A DNA stretch of 64,000 bases, taken from the NCBI GenBank assembly GCA_021521415.1, contig JAIQDT010001661.1, positions 248,001-312,000 on the forward strand. The letters are read 5' to 3'. This stretch comes from Bidens hawaiensis (lineage: Eukaryota > Streptophyta > Magnoliopsida > Asterales > Asteraceae). The first letter of the stretch is position 1. Each line of letters starts with the position of its first letter. Positions 32,576-44,270 of the stretch are shown here, piece by piece. Both the position numbers and the translations under genes were made by a program. Below the pieces are notes generated by a model. The model ran no database searches and had not been told where the DNA came from. It was given only the letters and a program-made list of their open reading frames with translations.

Positions 32576-32584
32576 AAGGGGGAG
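32576..32584 (+). other. Polypurine tract of copia E
   Basis: AAGGGGGAG lies 2 bases before the 3' LTR start at 32587. Confidence 0.9.
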
Positions 32585-32586
32585 TC

Positions 32587-33014
32587 TGTTGGTACATGTT
32601 TGTCAGTAGTTCATAGTCTAGCATTTGTAATCGAGTCTGTAATGTAATTATGTTTTGATTATGTTTAATTTGTAACACGCGAAGTTGTCAACAAGTTCGC
32701 TATGGCGAACTTGTTGAATCAGCGAAGTTATTGACAACTTCGCCAATGGCGAAGTTGTCGTGTATATAAACTGTTTTAGCGAAACAGTTTGGTGTTGATT
32801 GTTTTAGGTTTCGTTTCAGTGTTTCACTAAGAGTGTTACGTGATATTCTCTGTAATAGTGACCTCGTGTCACGTGTTTGCTATCAATATAACGTGGTTGG
32901 TTTATTGCTCGTGTGTTCGATCTCTACACTCTCTACACTCGTATCTACCTGCGCAGGGATTCCGCACCTGCGTTGTTAGCGACATCCCGTGTACGATCCG
33001 TCCAGGAACCTACA
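32587..33014 (+). mobile_element. 3' LTR of copia E
   Basis: 428 bp, differing from the 5' LTR at two positions only, and followed by the AAGAA duplication. Confidence 0.95.
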
Positions 33015-34700
33015 AAGAATGAAGAGAATATATACATTATAAAACATGTGATAAGTGAGACGAAATAAAGAAATTCCGGTGATAAATGACGGAGAAACGA
33101 ACGTACTCGGTTAAACGTGTGAAAATTCAACCCGACATTCGAGAAAGTGTCCAGGGGTGAATCCATTTGAATATTTTAGAGGATCGAAAACCGAGAACGC
33201 AGGCGAAAACGTGGCTCAATTCTGAGTTATAACGAAGCGGGAAAATGCAAATTAGTATTTTCGGACACGATCGTTAAAGCACATGTATCGATGAGCTTGT
33301 AAAAGTTGATATTATCTCCGTTTTTGAAGTTTATTATTTAGATAAAGTAATTCAAATAGACACCATAAGTTTGGATGAGTTGTTTTTGGGAAAAACAATA
33401 ACATTAGCTTTATTAAGTTCGGAACAACACAGAACCGACATTGGGTAACAATCGTCAATAACTTATTAACGGAAATAATGATTTAACGAGACAAATTTAA
33501 GTCGAGAACGGAATAAGAATAAGTATTTTGACGAAATGTATTTGGAAAATACAACGTCACTTGTAGTAGCGGGTTCGTTGGAGCGAGACACCGAAACGCG
33601 ATCGAAAACGCGTTAAAACGCACTCTATAAGTGGGCCTAACCCCACATATTATTCATTCTTCCACACAAATCTGCATTATTAAAGAGAGAGAGTAGAGAG
33701 AGAGGCTAGAGGATTCCGGCAAGGTGGCCTGCGGCCGGTGGTGGTCCGACGGTGGTTCGCGGCGGCCGGCGGTGGTCCGACGTGGTGGTCTAGTAGCGGC
33801 CTAAGCCCGTCTTCTACCCAGAACCATTTTTCGACGTCCCGAACGCGATGGATAGCTTCGTTTGTCCTAGATCTGAGCTTAAGTTAGTTAAAAACTCGTT
33901 TTAAAATCTGGACAGATTGTAATAGTTTTGCATGTCCATAAAGATCGGTCTATACCTAAAGATCTAACGATCCGATCATCTTGATATTTTTACAGAGGGT
34001 TCATAACCCATAAATAATCATTTTGAATGGTCTAGATGAAGATCTGAGCTGCTTAAGCAGGGTTTCTAAACCTGTTTTAGTGTTCAGCTCGCTGGCCGGA
34101 TTCTGAAAACACAGCTCTGAAGAAATGTAAATCCCCGAAGATCTAACTATCGGATCGAGCTGCAATCTTCGGTGAACCTTCCTAACATATAGATATTTGA
34201 TTCCACCGAAGGGATCTATGATCAGATGGTTAGATGGTGAGTTATAAGCTTCGTAAGTTACTGGTCAGATTATAGAACGAAGATAGTCACTTAAAATGAG
34301 TTGCATGTAGGTTTTGAGGTGTCGTATGGACGATCCGAGACCGTAGAAACGTTCGTAACGCAAAAACGAACGCGTTGATGTATTCGGATCGCATTGCATG
34401 TGGGTTTTGAGTAGATTTCTAGACTCAAACCGTACACGAGGAGGTATATCGTTTATATTTTTAAGTGTTGGAAAAGATAGCTAACGAGAGATTAATAAAA
34501 AATTGTTATCGGAAATAACTTGTACAATAAAAATCTTATTAATAATTATTAGAAAGCCGTTAGTTAATATCGAGTGTTAAAAACGGTACAATCGAGACTT
34601 TGATGATTTCGTGTAAATTTATGATATAAAAATATATATAAGATATTTGGACGATAATATTATATTCAGATAATCGGTTAATAAACGATTATTATATTTT

Positions 34701-34736
<36 letters not shown>

Positions 34737-36274
34737 TAACGTCCATGTTTAGTTTCAAGAATTTAGTTCTACAACGATTGTTGGAACTAAGTTGTTTGTA
34801 ATTATATAATATTTTGAAACATTCGATTCGGTTACAATTTTCTAAAACATAAAAGTTCATAATTTAATAATTTCAATTATTATAAATGAAATACGTGAGG
34901 ATAAACGAGTTAAGTTAGGATACGTTCCTATTTGTATATGTGTTTATGTGTTAATATATTTTGTATTAAACATAAGAATCCAGTTATCATTGGATGACTG
35001 TTATTAGGATCTTGCATCAACTGATTGTGTGTCATCTCGCATGTGTTAATTGTGCCGAAACAAAGGTGAGTTTCTCAGAAATCCCCACCATTTTTAATTG
35101 ATTTAAATGATTTATCAATGTTTTCGGGGAGGAAACACGTTTGTGTCAAAACACATTTTATTATCTTAACAATTGTGATATTGTAAGGGCTTTAGACTTG
35201 ACCAACGTGGGTTAACGTGGTCAGGCTGACGGGAATAAGTATTCTCTAGAATAAATATTCCGGGAAATTGTGGTTATCGCAGTTGTATAATCATTAACTA
35301 TAAAAGGCATAGAAATATTGATAGATCTATTAGGTGACGCCCTGCCTACCGACCAGTCGCACTGGTTAAATGTTGGGGGCAAATATTTTGAATTATTGAA
35401 CGCTTTAATTATAGGTTTAGTAGCATTACATTTGTTATATTCCTTGCTAGTTTATAACTATCACAAATGTTGAAGAATAAAATGTTATTTCGAGAACTAT
35501 CATTGTAATGCGAAAGGTGTCCATTTGGTTTGTCGTTGCGGCGACTATATTCATTTTAAACAACTTTCGTGTAAGTTGGCCTTGGTCCCGTGGGGTCAAG
35601 GTAAAACATAAATTGTGATTCAGTATGGACAAAGAAGTTTTGAGATAAATAAAGTGGAACTTTGTGAAATTATTGGCTTTGTATTAACAAAGAAAAATTG
35701 TGTTAAAACGACACTTTCGTTAAGCGAAAGGGGTCAAATGAATTTCATGGGAAAAAGACTGGTTTCGATGTGACTTTTGGTTTCATGTCAATAAGGACGA
35801 ATCAATACTTTAATAATATTTTAACAAAGGAAATTTTGCTTTTATATATTGTTACGACTAAAAGTCGTTAATGCTATTTTTGCTATTTAAACAATTGTTG
35901 ACTTCGGGCCGTATGGGTGGAGTGGTATTATGAAACCAAGAAACACTTTGTTTCAAAATATAAGTTTTTAACATTGAGAACTCACCAACCATTGTGTTGA
36001 CGTGTATTTTAAACGTGTTTTTCAGGTAAATGAAAAGCGGATGCTTCGTGGAGATGATGTGGGAAAACAGGTGTAATACCTGAATGTTGGACTTGTATTT
36101 TAAATAAACTGTGTACTCTGACACGTGCGATTTATGATATTTAATAATAAATAAAAGTCCAACTTGTATGTGGATATGTTGTGCTTAAATACTGATGGCT
36201 AAACGGCGTCTGTCACCGCCCAAATTAGTTAATTAAGTCTTCCGCTGTTAAGTTTAGATTTTTGGGGTGTGACA

Positions 36275-38330
36275 GTAGTGATAACGAATTGGAAAACTCC
36301 ACCGAATCCGACTGATATACGAAGCTTCTTAGGGTTAGCTGGCAACTATAGGAGATTCATCGAAGGCTTCTCCAAGATAGCCGCACCGCTGACCGGTATG
36401 ACCCGAAAGTCGATAGTATTCAGTTGGGGTAAGTTTCAAGAAGAGGTTTTTGAGGAGTTAAAGAAAAGACTCACGCAAGCTCCAATCCTTGCTTTACCCG
36501 ACGGTTACGAGGATTTGTGTGTTGATGCAACGAGGAAAAATGATAGCTTACGCGTCTAGACAGCTGATAGTCCATGAGAATACTTATCCGACGCATGATT
36601 TAGAGCTTGCAGCAGTAGTGCACGCTCTTAAGATATGGATACACTATCTTTATGGTACTAAGTGTACTATTTACACTGATCATAAAAGTTTAAAGTACTT
36701 CTTCGAGTAAAAAGAGCTAAACATGAGGCAGAGAAGATGGCTAGAGTTGATAAAGGATTACGACTGTGACATTAAGTATTACCCTGGTAAAGCTAATGTG
36801 GTCGCTGACTCTCTAAGTCGTAAGAATGAGAAAGTCATTGCAACAGTGAAGTCATACCAGTTGATTATGAACTCAAGTATTTTTGAATAAATCATCAAAG
36901 TACAGTCATAGGTGCTGGTAAATGAAGGGCTAGTGAAGAAAGAAAGGATTTTCGGTCAACAGAGCGAGTTTATGGAAAACACTCATGGTGTTAAGACTAG
37001 GTTTGACCGTATGTGGATCCCACGTCATGGAGATCTTAGAGGTCGAATCTTAGACGAAACTCACAAGTCAAGGTATTCGATCCATCCAGGATCCAATAAT
37101 ATGTACCAAGACTTGAAGAGAGACTATTGGTGGCTGGGTATGACGAATGATGTGGTAGATTATGTTAGTAAGTGTTGAACTTGTTTACAAGTCAAAGCCG
37201 AACATCTAAAGCCTTATGAAAAAATGCAACCTTTGGAGGTACCAGAATGGAAATAGGAACAAATCTCCATGGATTTCATAACTAAGCTACCTCGTACAGC
37301 TAGGCATCATGATACCATTTGGGTGATAGTGGACCGTTTGACCAAAAGTGCTCACTTTCTGCCAATACGAGAGGCCATCTCGTCGGAAACGTTAGCAAGT
37401 TTGTTCATCAAAGAGGTTGTATCCAAGCATGTAGTACCGTTATCGATCATGTCTCATAGAGATACTCGGTTTACTTCGAGGTTTCGGAAGAAGTTCCATG
37501 AATCTATGGGAACGAGATTGAACATCAGTACGGCGAACCATCCTCAAACAGATGGATAGTCTGAAAGGATGATCCAACCCTTGAGGATATGCTACGTGCT
37601 TGCATTATAGACTTTGGAGGAAGTTGTGATGACCATTTTCATCTGGCAGAGTTCTCCTATAACAACAGCTACCATTCAAGTATTGGTATGCCACCGTTCG
37701 AGATGTTATATGGTAGACGATGTAGAACCCCGGTATGTTGGGGAGAGATTGGTCAGAAAGAGATGGGAAGTTTAGAAGTTGTTCGAGAAATCTCTTCAAA
37801 GTTCGATCAGATCAAAGCAAGAATGAAAGCTGCCCAAGACAGACAAAAGTCGTATGCTGATAAGCGGCGACGACCGATTGAGTTTAACGTTGGTAACAAT
37901 GTGATGCTCTAGGCCTCGCCTTGGAAAGGAATCATTCATTTCAAGAAGAGAGGGAAGTTGAGTCCGAGGTACATTGGACCGTTTAAGATTATGAATCGTG
38001 TGGGTGAAGTAGCTTACAAGCTGGATCTTCCCGAAGAATTATAAGAAATTCATTCTACTTTTCATGTTTCTCATCTAAGAAAATGTCTAGCCGATGAAAC
38101 GTCTCATGTGCCATTAATGGACATTGAGGTTGACGAACAGTTGAACTACATTGAGCAACCAATCGAGATAGTTGATCGCAAGGAAAAGCAACTCCGACAC
38201 AAAGTTATACCCTTAGTGAAACTGATATGGAAACATCGCAAAGGATCAGACGCTACTTGGGAAGCCGAGGAAGAGATGCGCAAGTTTTATCCAGATCTGT
38301 TTTAGTAATAGTTAGGTTTCGGGGACGAAA
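36275..38330 (+). pseudogene. Element A pol: RT end, RNase H, integrase, chromodomain-like tail (broken)
   Basis: The frame opens inside the RT thumb (RSFLGLAGNYRRFIEGFSKI), shifts at about 36525, and continues as RNase H (YASRQL, YTDHKSL), the integrase H2C2 region (HPGSNNMYQDL), the integrase core (MDFITKLPR, with DRLTKSAHFLP) and the C-terminal region. A chromodomain-like end (IWKHRKGSDATWEAEEEMR) closes before 38305. Stops near 36709, 37177, 37255, 37557, 37912 and 38044 and at least one frameshift kill it. The upstream part was lost with the deletion at 14543/14544. Confidence 0.9.
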
Positions 38331-38337
38331 CCTCTTT

Positions 38338-38350
38338 AAGGAGGGAAGAC
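38338..38350 (+). other. Polypurine tract of element A
   Basis: AAGGAGGGAAGAC immediately precedes the 3' LTR at 38352. Confidence 0.85.
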
Positions 38351-39708
38351 TTGTAACATCCCGTTTTCTAGTTTCGGTTAATAAAATGAAAATATGAGTT
38401 ATTACGAGTCGGGCTAGTGTTGGGTTAAATGGATATAAGTTATGGACATGGGTCATGAAGGAAAGAAGGAAAGACCATGGGCTTAAGCCCATGATCCATA
38501 ATTATATAAACCTTAATTACCCATTTAATTCATTCATTCACACATATTCCATACACCACCCAAAACACACATTTAAGCTCTCTCTCTAGTTTCTCTCTTT
38601 TCTATAGCCAAACCAAGAAGAAAAAACCGATCCCGATCCAAGGTAATGATAGTATGTTATGGTATGAACTCAAACATGTTAGATTTAGTCGCGAAACTAC
38701 GAGCCGAAACCTTTAAACCATTAAAGTCACGAGATTCAGGTTGAATCGGGTATGAACCGAGCATGAGATGAGCCTAGGGGTCACCCCAGCTGAGATCTAG
38801 ATCGAACTGGACGAAAAACGATGAAAATGGTGCAAAAACACGTTTTTCCGGCAAACCCGCGGTTTTCCGGCGACGAAGACGCAAGAAAGGCGGCGCCGGA
38901 AAGGCGGAGGGTAGGAGGAAGGGAATGTCAGAGAATGTTTCTGACATTCTCTGACCTAACCCTAATTCGTTAACGGAGAGTTAACAAACTAGAGGCAATT
39001 CGTCAGATAATTCATTAAAAGAAGCTTAATGAACTAGCCTCAGTTCGTATCCAGATTCGTTAAGGAAAAAGATAACGAATCAACCCCAATTCGTTATAGT
39101 CATTCATTAAAAGTAGATAACGAATTAGAAGGTTCAGTTTGTTACAGAGGGGTCATTCGTTTTAAGGTCTGATTCGTCAAGGACCAGTTCGTTATAAGGT
39201 CGATTCGTCAAGGACCAGTTCGTCATAATTATAAAGTAACGAATGGGTCATTCGTTATGAACTCAATTCGTTAATAACCAAGTAAAGAACTAGAAGTTTG
39301 GTATAATGACAGATTAGTCCCTGGACTTAGAGAAAGAATGATAGAATTACATAATAGTCCTTGGACTTTGATAATTGATGAAAGATACCCTTAAAGGTTA
39401 GCAAGTAACGATTAACTAACTGGTAAATGTTCAATGAAGTAAAACCGGCTTAGACGCTTAATATTAATTAAGTAAATGATAAGAAGAGCTAGAACCGTAT
39501 TTAATATATGAAATGATTATACAGTTAGTCGTGCACAGCTCAAGAAAGGAATAACCTTAAACGGTGAACGTAATCGCGTTCAGGTGAGTTTCTAGCCCCG
39601 CTTCCTTGTTATGTTTTGGGGGCTGTGTGCATACTCGATGTGATAGCTAATACACTTACTATAAGTGGTAAGTGTATGCATTGTATGATTCATGTATGAT
39701 GAATTCTT

Positions 39709-39850
39709 GACGGTGCGTGAACGATCTTCAGATGTTGCATGTACCGCCAGGGGGTAGTTAAAGATATGATTGATATATATGATGTATGAATGATGTATGT
39801 ATGTTATATTGATAGTACGTGAATGATCTTCGGATATTGCATGTACTGTC
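39709..39850 (+). other. Two TTCG-type hairpins in LTR A (3' copy)
   Basis: Copies lie at 39709-39748 (loop changed to TTCA, outer stem improved relative to the 5' LTR copy) and 39811-39850 (loop TTCG kept). Confidence 0.65.
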
Positions 39851-39962
39851 AAGGGATGGTTTAAAGATATGGTTGATATATATATGATGTATAAGTGATG
39901 TATGAACGTACGGAAGTTATAATTATGAATGTATAGAAAGGTATGGAAGACATAGTTAGAAA

Positions 39963-40214
39963 AGGGAACCGACCCTAACAATGTCGGCGCATTTAGGGAA
40001 CCGACACTAACAATATCGGCGAATGTAGGGAACCGACCCTAGCAATATCGGCGAATGTAGGGAACCGACCCTAACAATATCGGCGAATGTAGGGAACCGA
40101 CCGTAACAATATCGGTAATTGTAGGGAACCGACCCTAACAATATCGGCGAATATAGGGAACCGACCCTAACAATATCTGCGAATGTAGGGAACCGACTCT
40201 AAAAATATCGGCGA
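39963..40214 (+). repeat. 32-bp tandem repeat, 3' LTR copy
   Basis: About eight units of the same repeat as at 3801-4054. Confidence 0.85.
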
Positions 40215-40679
40215 AGGTTATAGGGAGGAACGCTCTTTCAAACGTATATGTATGAATGAAATGATGTACGTAAGTATGAAAGAAAGAATGAAAATACATG
40301 TTTATGTAAGTATGTAAGTAAATATGAAGGTATGTACCTTCGGGTTCATATGTAAGTACGTGAATGTATCGTATGTCGTCTGATTAACTAGAACTCACTC
40401 AGCGTAGCTGACTTTTAGTATGCACGCAGGTTAACAGATTGAGACAACTGGTTTGAGCAGGACACATGGCAAGATTGAAGAGGTTGGCATCTAAAGATTT
40501 GTCATGATGTTTTGATACTATGTTTTATTTATGTTTTAAAAAGACAAGTTATGATATTTGTAATGAATGGTTGACTATAATTAGTATTCTGCGAAAGTTT
40601 TAATTAACTATGATATTTAGAACTGTGTTTATGAGTAAATCCAACGTTAGATGTGAGGCATCGCTAACAGGGCCTTACA

Positions 40680-42060
40680 TTTGGATCAGTTAAAGCTTGC
40701 TAAGGTTATTAAAGAAATGGCACATTTGGATTTGGAAAATGAAGTTAGTGATAAATGTTTTACAATATGGTAATATTTATGGTTTGTAATAAATGATTTA
40801 AAATGATGTGCAAATAAACACGGGTACTATTTTAGATTAATAAATATTGCAGTTATTGATGTGTAATTAATGTCTTAGATAGAGTTCATCTTTTGAGTTA
40901 AAATTGAGATAAAAGTTTTGTTGAATCGACATTGTAGAATTGTTTTATTGATTTGGACACTAATTTCCTTTGTTTGCTTATTATTGTACTAATGATATAA
41001 GTTATAAAATATTTTAACTTTTCATTTATCTTTGTTAGTCTTTGTATGTTTTTGTATTTGATTCAAATAAGTTATGATATATTATAATTCATGTAAAAGT
41101 ATCATTTATTTATAAGTACAACATTTGCATTTCATTAAATTTATATGATGTTACATATATATTATGTTTTTAGATATGTTCCATCGTGTGTAACACGGGT
41201 ACTATCTTAAATCAATATTGGAATCCAATGATATGTTTCTTTTAAGAGATTTGGATGACTTGAAGCTTGCTAATGTTATAAAAGAAATGACACATTTGAA
41301 TTTGGAAAATGAAGTTAGTGAGAAGGTAAAATGGTTGTTAGAGTGTGAGAACTATGAGTCAAATTTTGATGATCTTCCCAACTCTTTGGAATCTAAAGAT
41401 AAAATTTAAGGTAACACCAATAACTTAGTTATGTAGTTGATTACTCTAAATTTTTTACTTTCATTGTTTACTTTGTGTTTTCTATTTAAGTTATTAGTTT
41501 AGTTCATGACTAGAAACTTCCAAAAACATACAACAAACTTCTATAATCGTTTATTTTGTTTTTGGTCTCTCCTTTTTATATGTATATTTAGTTTGTCTTA
41601 GTTTAAGCTTGTATTAAGACGATATGAATGATCAGTAGTTTGATTACTAAGTTATGTTTATTATGTGTGTTTGTTCAATATGATAGTGAAAAAATATTAT
41701 GATTTTGATGACCAGTTTGTTGCATTTTTTAAAAGCATATGAATTTCTAAGATTGTGGTTATAAAGTTATGTTAATTTTAAGATTTTTTAAATGTTTTCT
41801 TGTGAAATTTTATGATTGTCTATATTTATATGGTAATTATTACATTCACACATTTTGTTTTTAGTTTTATATAATCTTCTAAATATTAATGTTAACATAA
41901 ACTCATTATGAAATACATTAACATTTTAGTTTAATATTTAATTAATCAGGTTGCATGGTTTGTTTTGTTTTTCAGGTTATATAGCAAAATGCTTTTGATT
42001 TTGGACAAAAATTTTTTAAGTTCATAGTGGGATAATACGATTTAAATATTTTCATAACTT
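40680..42060 (+). other. AT-rich host segment with a duplicated 70-bp coding-like block
   Basis: Bases 40680-40750 and 41246-41320 are imperfect copies of one block reading LKLAxVIKEMxHLxLENEVS in one frame. Each is associated with a nearby CACGGGTACTAT word (about 40819 and 41194). The second copy sits in a 63-codon frame at 41218-41409. I do not recognise the protein. The rest is AT-rich with no gene seen. Confidence 0.5.
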
Positions 42061-42063
42061 TTG

Positions 42064-43316
42064 CTAATATAGACAAGCTTGTGTTTGGTAGTATGGTATG
42101 GTTACGGTTTGAGCTTGGTTGGCAAAAGCTAAACGTGGACAATTTTGGCGGAAATGGTTGGGATCACCACAATTAAAGCAAGCTCGGGGTTGTTGGGGTT
42201 GGTTTGATGGGTATGGTGCATAGCGGTTTTGGGCATTTTGGGGAAAGTTTCTCGGTTGGGTTGGTGGGTTAGGTTGGTTGGGTTGGTTTCGTTGGGTGGA
42301 TCGGCATGTGTTGGGGAAGTGACCAAATCGGTTACAAATGGTACAATGGCGACACGGCAGTTCGTTGGGTGGTGAAGTTGGCAAGTGTTACATAGTGGGG
42401 AGTTACCAATATAAGGTTTTCGGTTTTGGGGAAGAGTTTGGGCTTGTTGTGGTGGTTGAGGTTGGGTGACGGTAAAGTTTCGGTAATTAGTCTTGGGTTT
42501 CTTCTTGTTGTTGTCGTTGTGTCGGGAGGAGTTGGAGTAGTTTATAGTTTGTGGTGCGGGTTCAATCTTGGCTTGGGGAGCGGGCTCGGTTTTGGCTTTC
42601 TCGATTGTTTTCTTGAGGGTTAGGGTACCCTCCTTCACGTGATTTTCCAATAGCCAACCGGCTAACGTGATGGCTTCCTCAAGGTTCGCGGGTTTGCTAC
42701 TCATGACTGAGTCCCGGATTTTCATCGATAAACCCCCAATATATTTGTCAATTTTACGTTCGGTTGGGGTGACCAAGTGAGGTACAAGAACGCTTAGCTC
42801 GTGGAAACGGAGCGAGTAAGCGGCGTTATCACCACCTTTTTGTTTTAGGTTCCAAAATTCTACCTCAAGCTTTTGGAGCTCGTGTTTAGGACAGAATTTC
42901 GTCTTCATCAGCGCCTTGAGCTCGGCCCATGGAAGAGCCATGGCCACATCCGTACCTTGGAGGTGCATGACACTACCCCACCATGTTAGGGCGGTTCCCC
43001 TAAACATTCTTGAAGCAAAGTTTGTCTTTTTCGCTTCGGGGCATTTGCTGTGTAAAAACACATTCTCCACATATTCGAACCACTGCAACAACGTAGTCGC
43101 ACAGTTGGTTCCATAGAATTCGGACGGGTTGGCACTAGTAAATTGTTTAAGCTGGTAGGATGCGGGTTTGGGCTCAATAGGTGCAACAACGGGTGCGGGT
43201 TGGTTTGCTTGTATTTGGGTTATTAGATCGGGAATCACAGCGGCCATTTTCTTGGCGATGATGGCGGCCAAACGTTGAGTGGAGTTCTTGCGCGGTTGGC
43301 GTCTTAGCGGAGGCAT
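42064..43316 (-). pseudogene. Gag of minus-strand gypsy element F, with one frameshift
   Basis: It starts at ATG 43316 with a basic N-terminus (PPLRRQPRKNSTQRLA). A Retrotrans_gag domain follows at residues about 60-210 (words LQWFEYVENVFLHSKCPE, ALTWWGSV). Then a proline/asparagine-rich linker leads to Cys-His knuckles. A single-base frame change near 42370-42390 falls inside the knuckle region; in the other frame (42384-42064) two further CCHC motifs (CTICNRFGHFPNTC and CFNCGDPNHFRQNC) follow. The frame runs into AT-rich sequence at about 42085 without any protease or RT, so pol has been lost. Confidence 0.85.
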
Positions 43317-44255
43317 GCTAAAAAATTATAAAGAAAATGGGATAAGTTTTTGGGTAAAAAGGAAATGAATATAAAGGTGTATAAAATAAAATAAGATTTC
43401 GATTTTTGATTTGTGAATCCTAGAGTTAGTATAGAGAATTTGTTAGTGTTAGATAAAATATAAAACTTTGTTTATAAATAACAAAACCGAAAACAATAGT
43501 AAATGTTTTTTTTTGAGAATTTAAAGCTTAAAAATTTGAGATTTTGAGATTTATAGAGTTGGAAAAAATCGTGCATGAACCACCATGACTTGATATTCCA
43601 ACACTAAAAAGTTTTATAAAACAACATATTGGAGTCTAAACATGTGTACGAACCACCGAAACTTTTTCATGTTTTCGACTCAAATAACGATAATAACACA
43701 ATAAATCGAGATACAACGTCATGTCAAAACACTAGTCCACGAAATCACCGTAGTTCTATTGTTTTAACACCGAAAATTAGGATGGCGACCGGAACGCTCG
43801 CATTCGACTACTTAAAGTATTGACATTTATAACACGATTTATGGCCTAGAAAACGAGAATTATAACTCAACCATACCAGGTAAGTAAATCACCTTCGATT
43901 CTTGGAATCTTTTTGTCAAATGGTCATTTTATAATTTCTCGTTTCCTATGATGGCTACAAACCCTAAATAAACGCAACCTTTAAGGGATTTGAAACAACG
44001 GGATCCAAGTTAATCTTGTAATCCATAAAACACAATGAAAATTTACTTTTTGCGTTTTAAGGTAAGGATACCTTGGAAATACTATGAAAGTGTGTGTATG
44101 TGATCATTTAGGATATTGGTGAATTTTAAACAAGTTAATAAATAAACATGCGATATGAACAATTAGATAGAGTAAACACGTATGAACACACGTATAGGAC
44201 CCTAAGCATAACAATTCTAGGTCGTTACGTCTAACCACCTATCTTAATTGTCATG
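43317..44255 (-). other. 5' leader of element F
   Basis: Untranslated region between primer site and gag; AT-rich, with no frame of note. Confidence 0.6.
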
Positions 44256-44268
44256 GCTTTGATACCAA
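44256..44268 (-). other. Primer-binding site of element F
   Basis: On the minus strand TTGGTATCAAAGC follows the LTR end by two bases (44269-44270), a Met-tRNA-type site with one change from TGGTATCAGAGC. Confidence 0.8.
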
Positions 44269-44270
44269 TC

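Larger units (their letters stand above)
20627..33014 (+). mobile_element. Element E: young, structurally complete Ty1/copia element with an extra ORF (12388 bp, TSD AAGAA)
   Basis: Identical-length LTRs (20627-21054 and 32587-33014, 428 bp each, starting TGTTGGTACATG and ending GAACCTACA) are flanked by AAGAA at 20622-20626 and 33015-33019. The order PBS, gag, protease-integrase-RT-RNase H, extra ORF, PPT is complete, and all three frames are open. Integrase before RT makes it Ty1/copia; a long gag with two zinc knuckles and an extra 3' frame suggests the SIRE/Maximus lineage. Two LTR differences (20817 C/T, 20836 G/T) imply a recent insertion, roughly 0.2 million years if a rate near 1.3e-8 per site per year is assumed. 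Confidence 0.95.
14544..36274 (+). mobile_element. Element B: long-LTR element with an apparently non-coding interior, hosting copia E
   Basis: A truncated 5' LTR (14544-15404), primer site, 5.1-kb internal region, polypurine tract and complete 3' LTR (20507-36274 including the copia insertion) form one element. The right TSD is GTAGT at 36275-36279, in the RT-coding region of element A. The left TSD was lost in a deletion running from gag of A into the 5' LTR. Over the shared ~860 bp I count 13 differences by eye between the two LTR ends (about 1.5%). Long LTRs around a non-coding interior fit a LARD-like non-autonomous element. Confidence 0.85.
20507..36274 (+). mobile_element. 3' LTR of element B (about 3.37 kb net), split by copia E
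   Basis: It starts TGTGACATCCGG after the polypurine tract, is interrupted at 20627 and resumes at 33020. A TATA box lies at about 33621-33632, splice donor AAAG/GTGAGTTTCT at 35066, acceptor TTTTTCAG at 36025, and it ends GGGGTGTGACA at 36274. Its net length agrees with the solo LTR at 4746-8115. Confidence 0.9.
2283..40679 (+). mobile_element. Element A: disrupted Ty3/gypsy chromovirus hosting all nested insertions
   Basis: Two related LTRs (2283-4518 and 38352-40679) bound a Met-tRNA primer site, gag fragments, a pol fragment ending in a chromodomain-like tail, and a polypurine tract. Removing the nested insertions (4746-8115, 8887-14259, 14544-36274) restores a continuous gag up to 14543. 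The rest of gag, protease and most of reverse transcriptase are missing, lost in the deletion that also removed the left part of the B-element 5' LTR. The order RT-RNase H-integrase-chromodomain identifies Ty3/gypsy; the gag start (arginine-rich after MAGARMVV) recalls the Tekay/Del lineage. Confidence 0.85.
38352..40679 (+). mobile_element. 3' LTR of element A (2328 bp)
   Basis: It starts TGTAACATCCCG and ends GGGCCTTACA. A TATA box lies at about 38503-38511, an ATTCGTTA array at 38963-39293, donor CAG/GTGAGTTTCT at 39584, hairpins at 39709 and 39811, the 32-bp array at 39963-40214, and the acceptor CACGCAG at 40429. The likely right target duplication is TTTGG (40680-40684); its left partner is not in the window. 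Confidence 0.9.
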
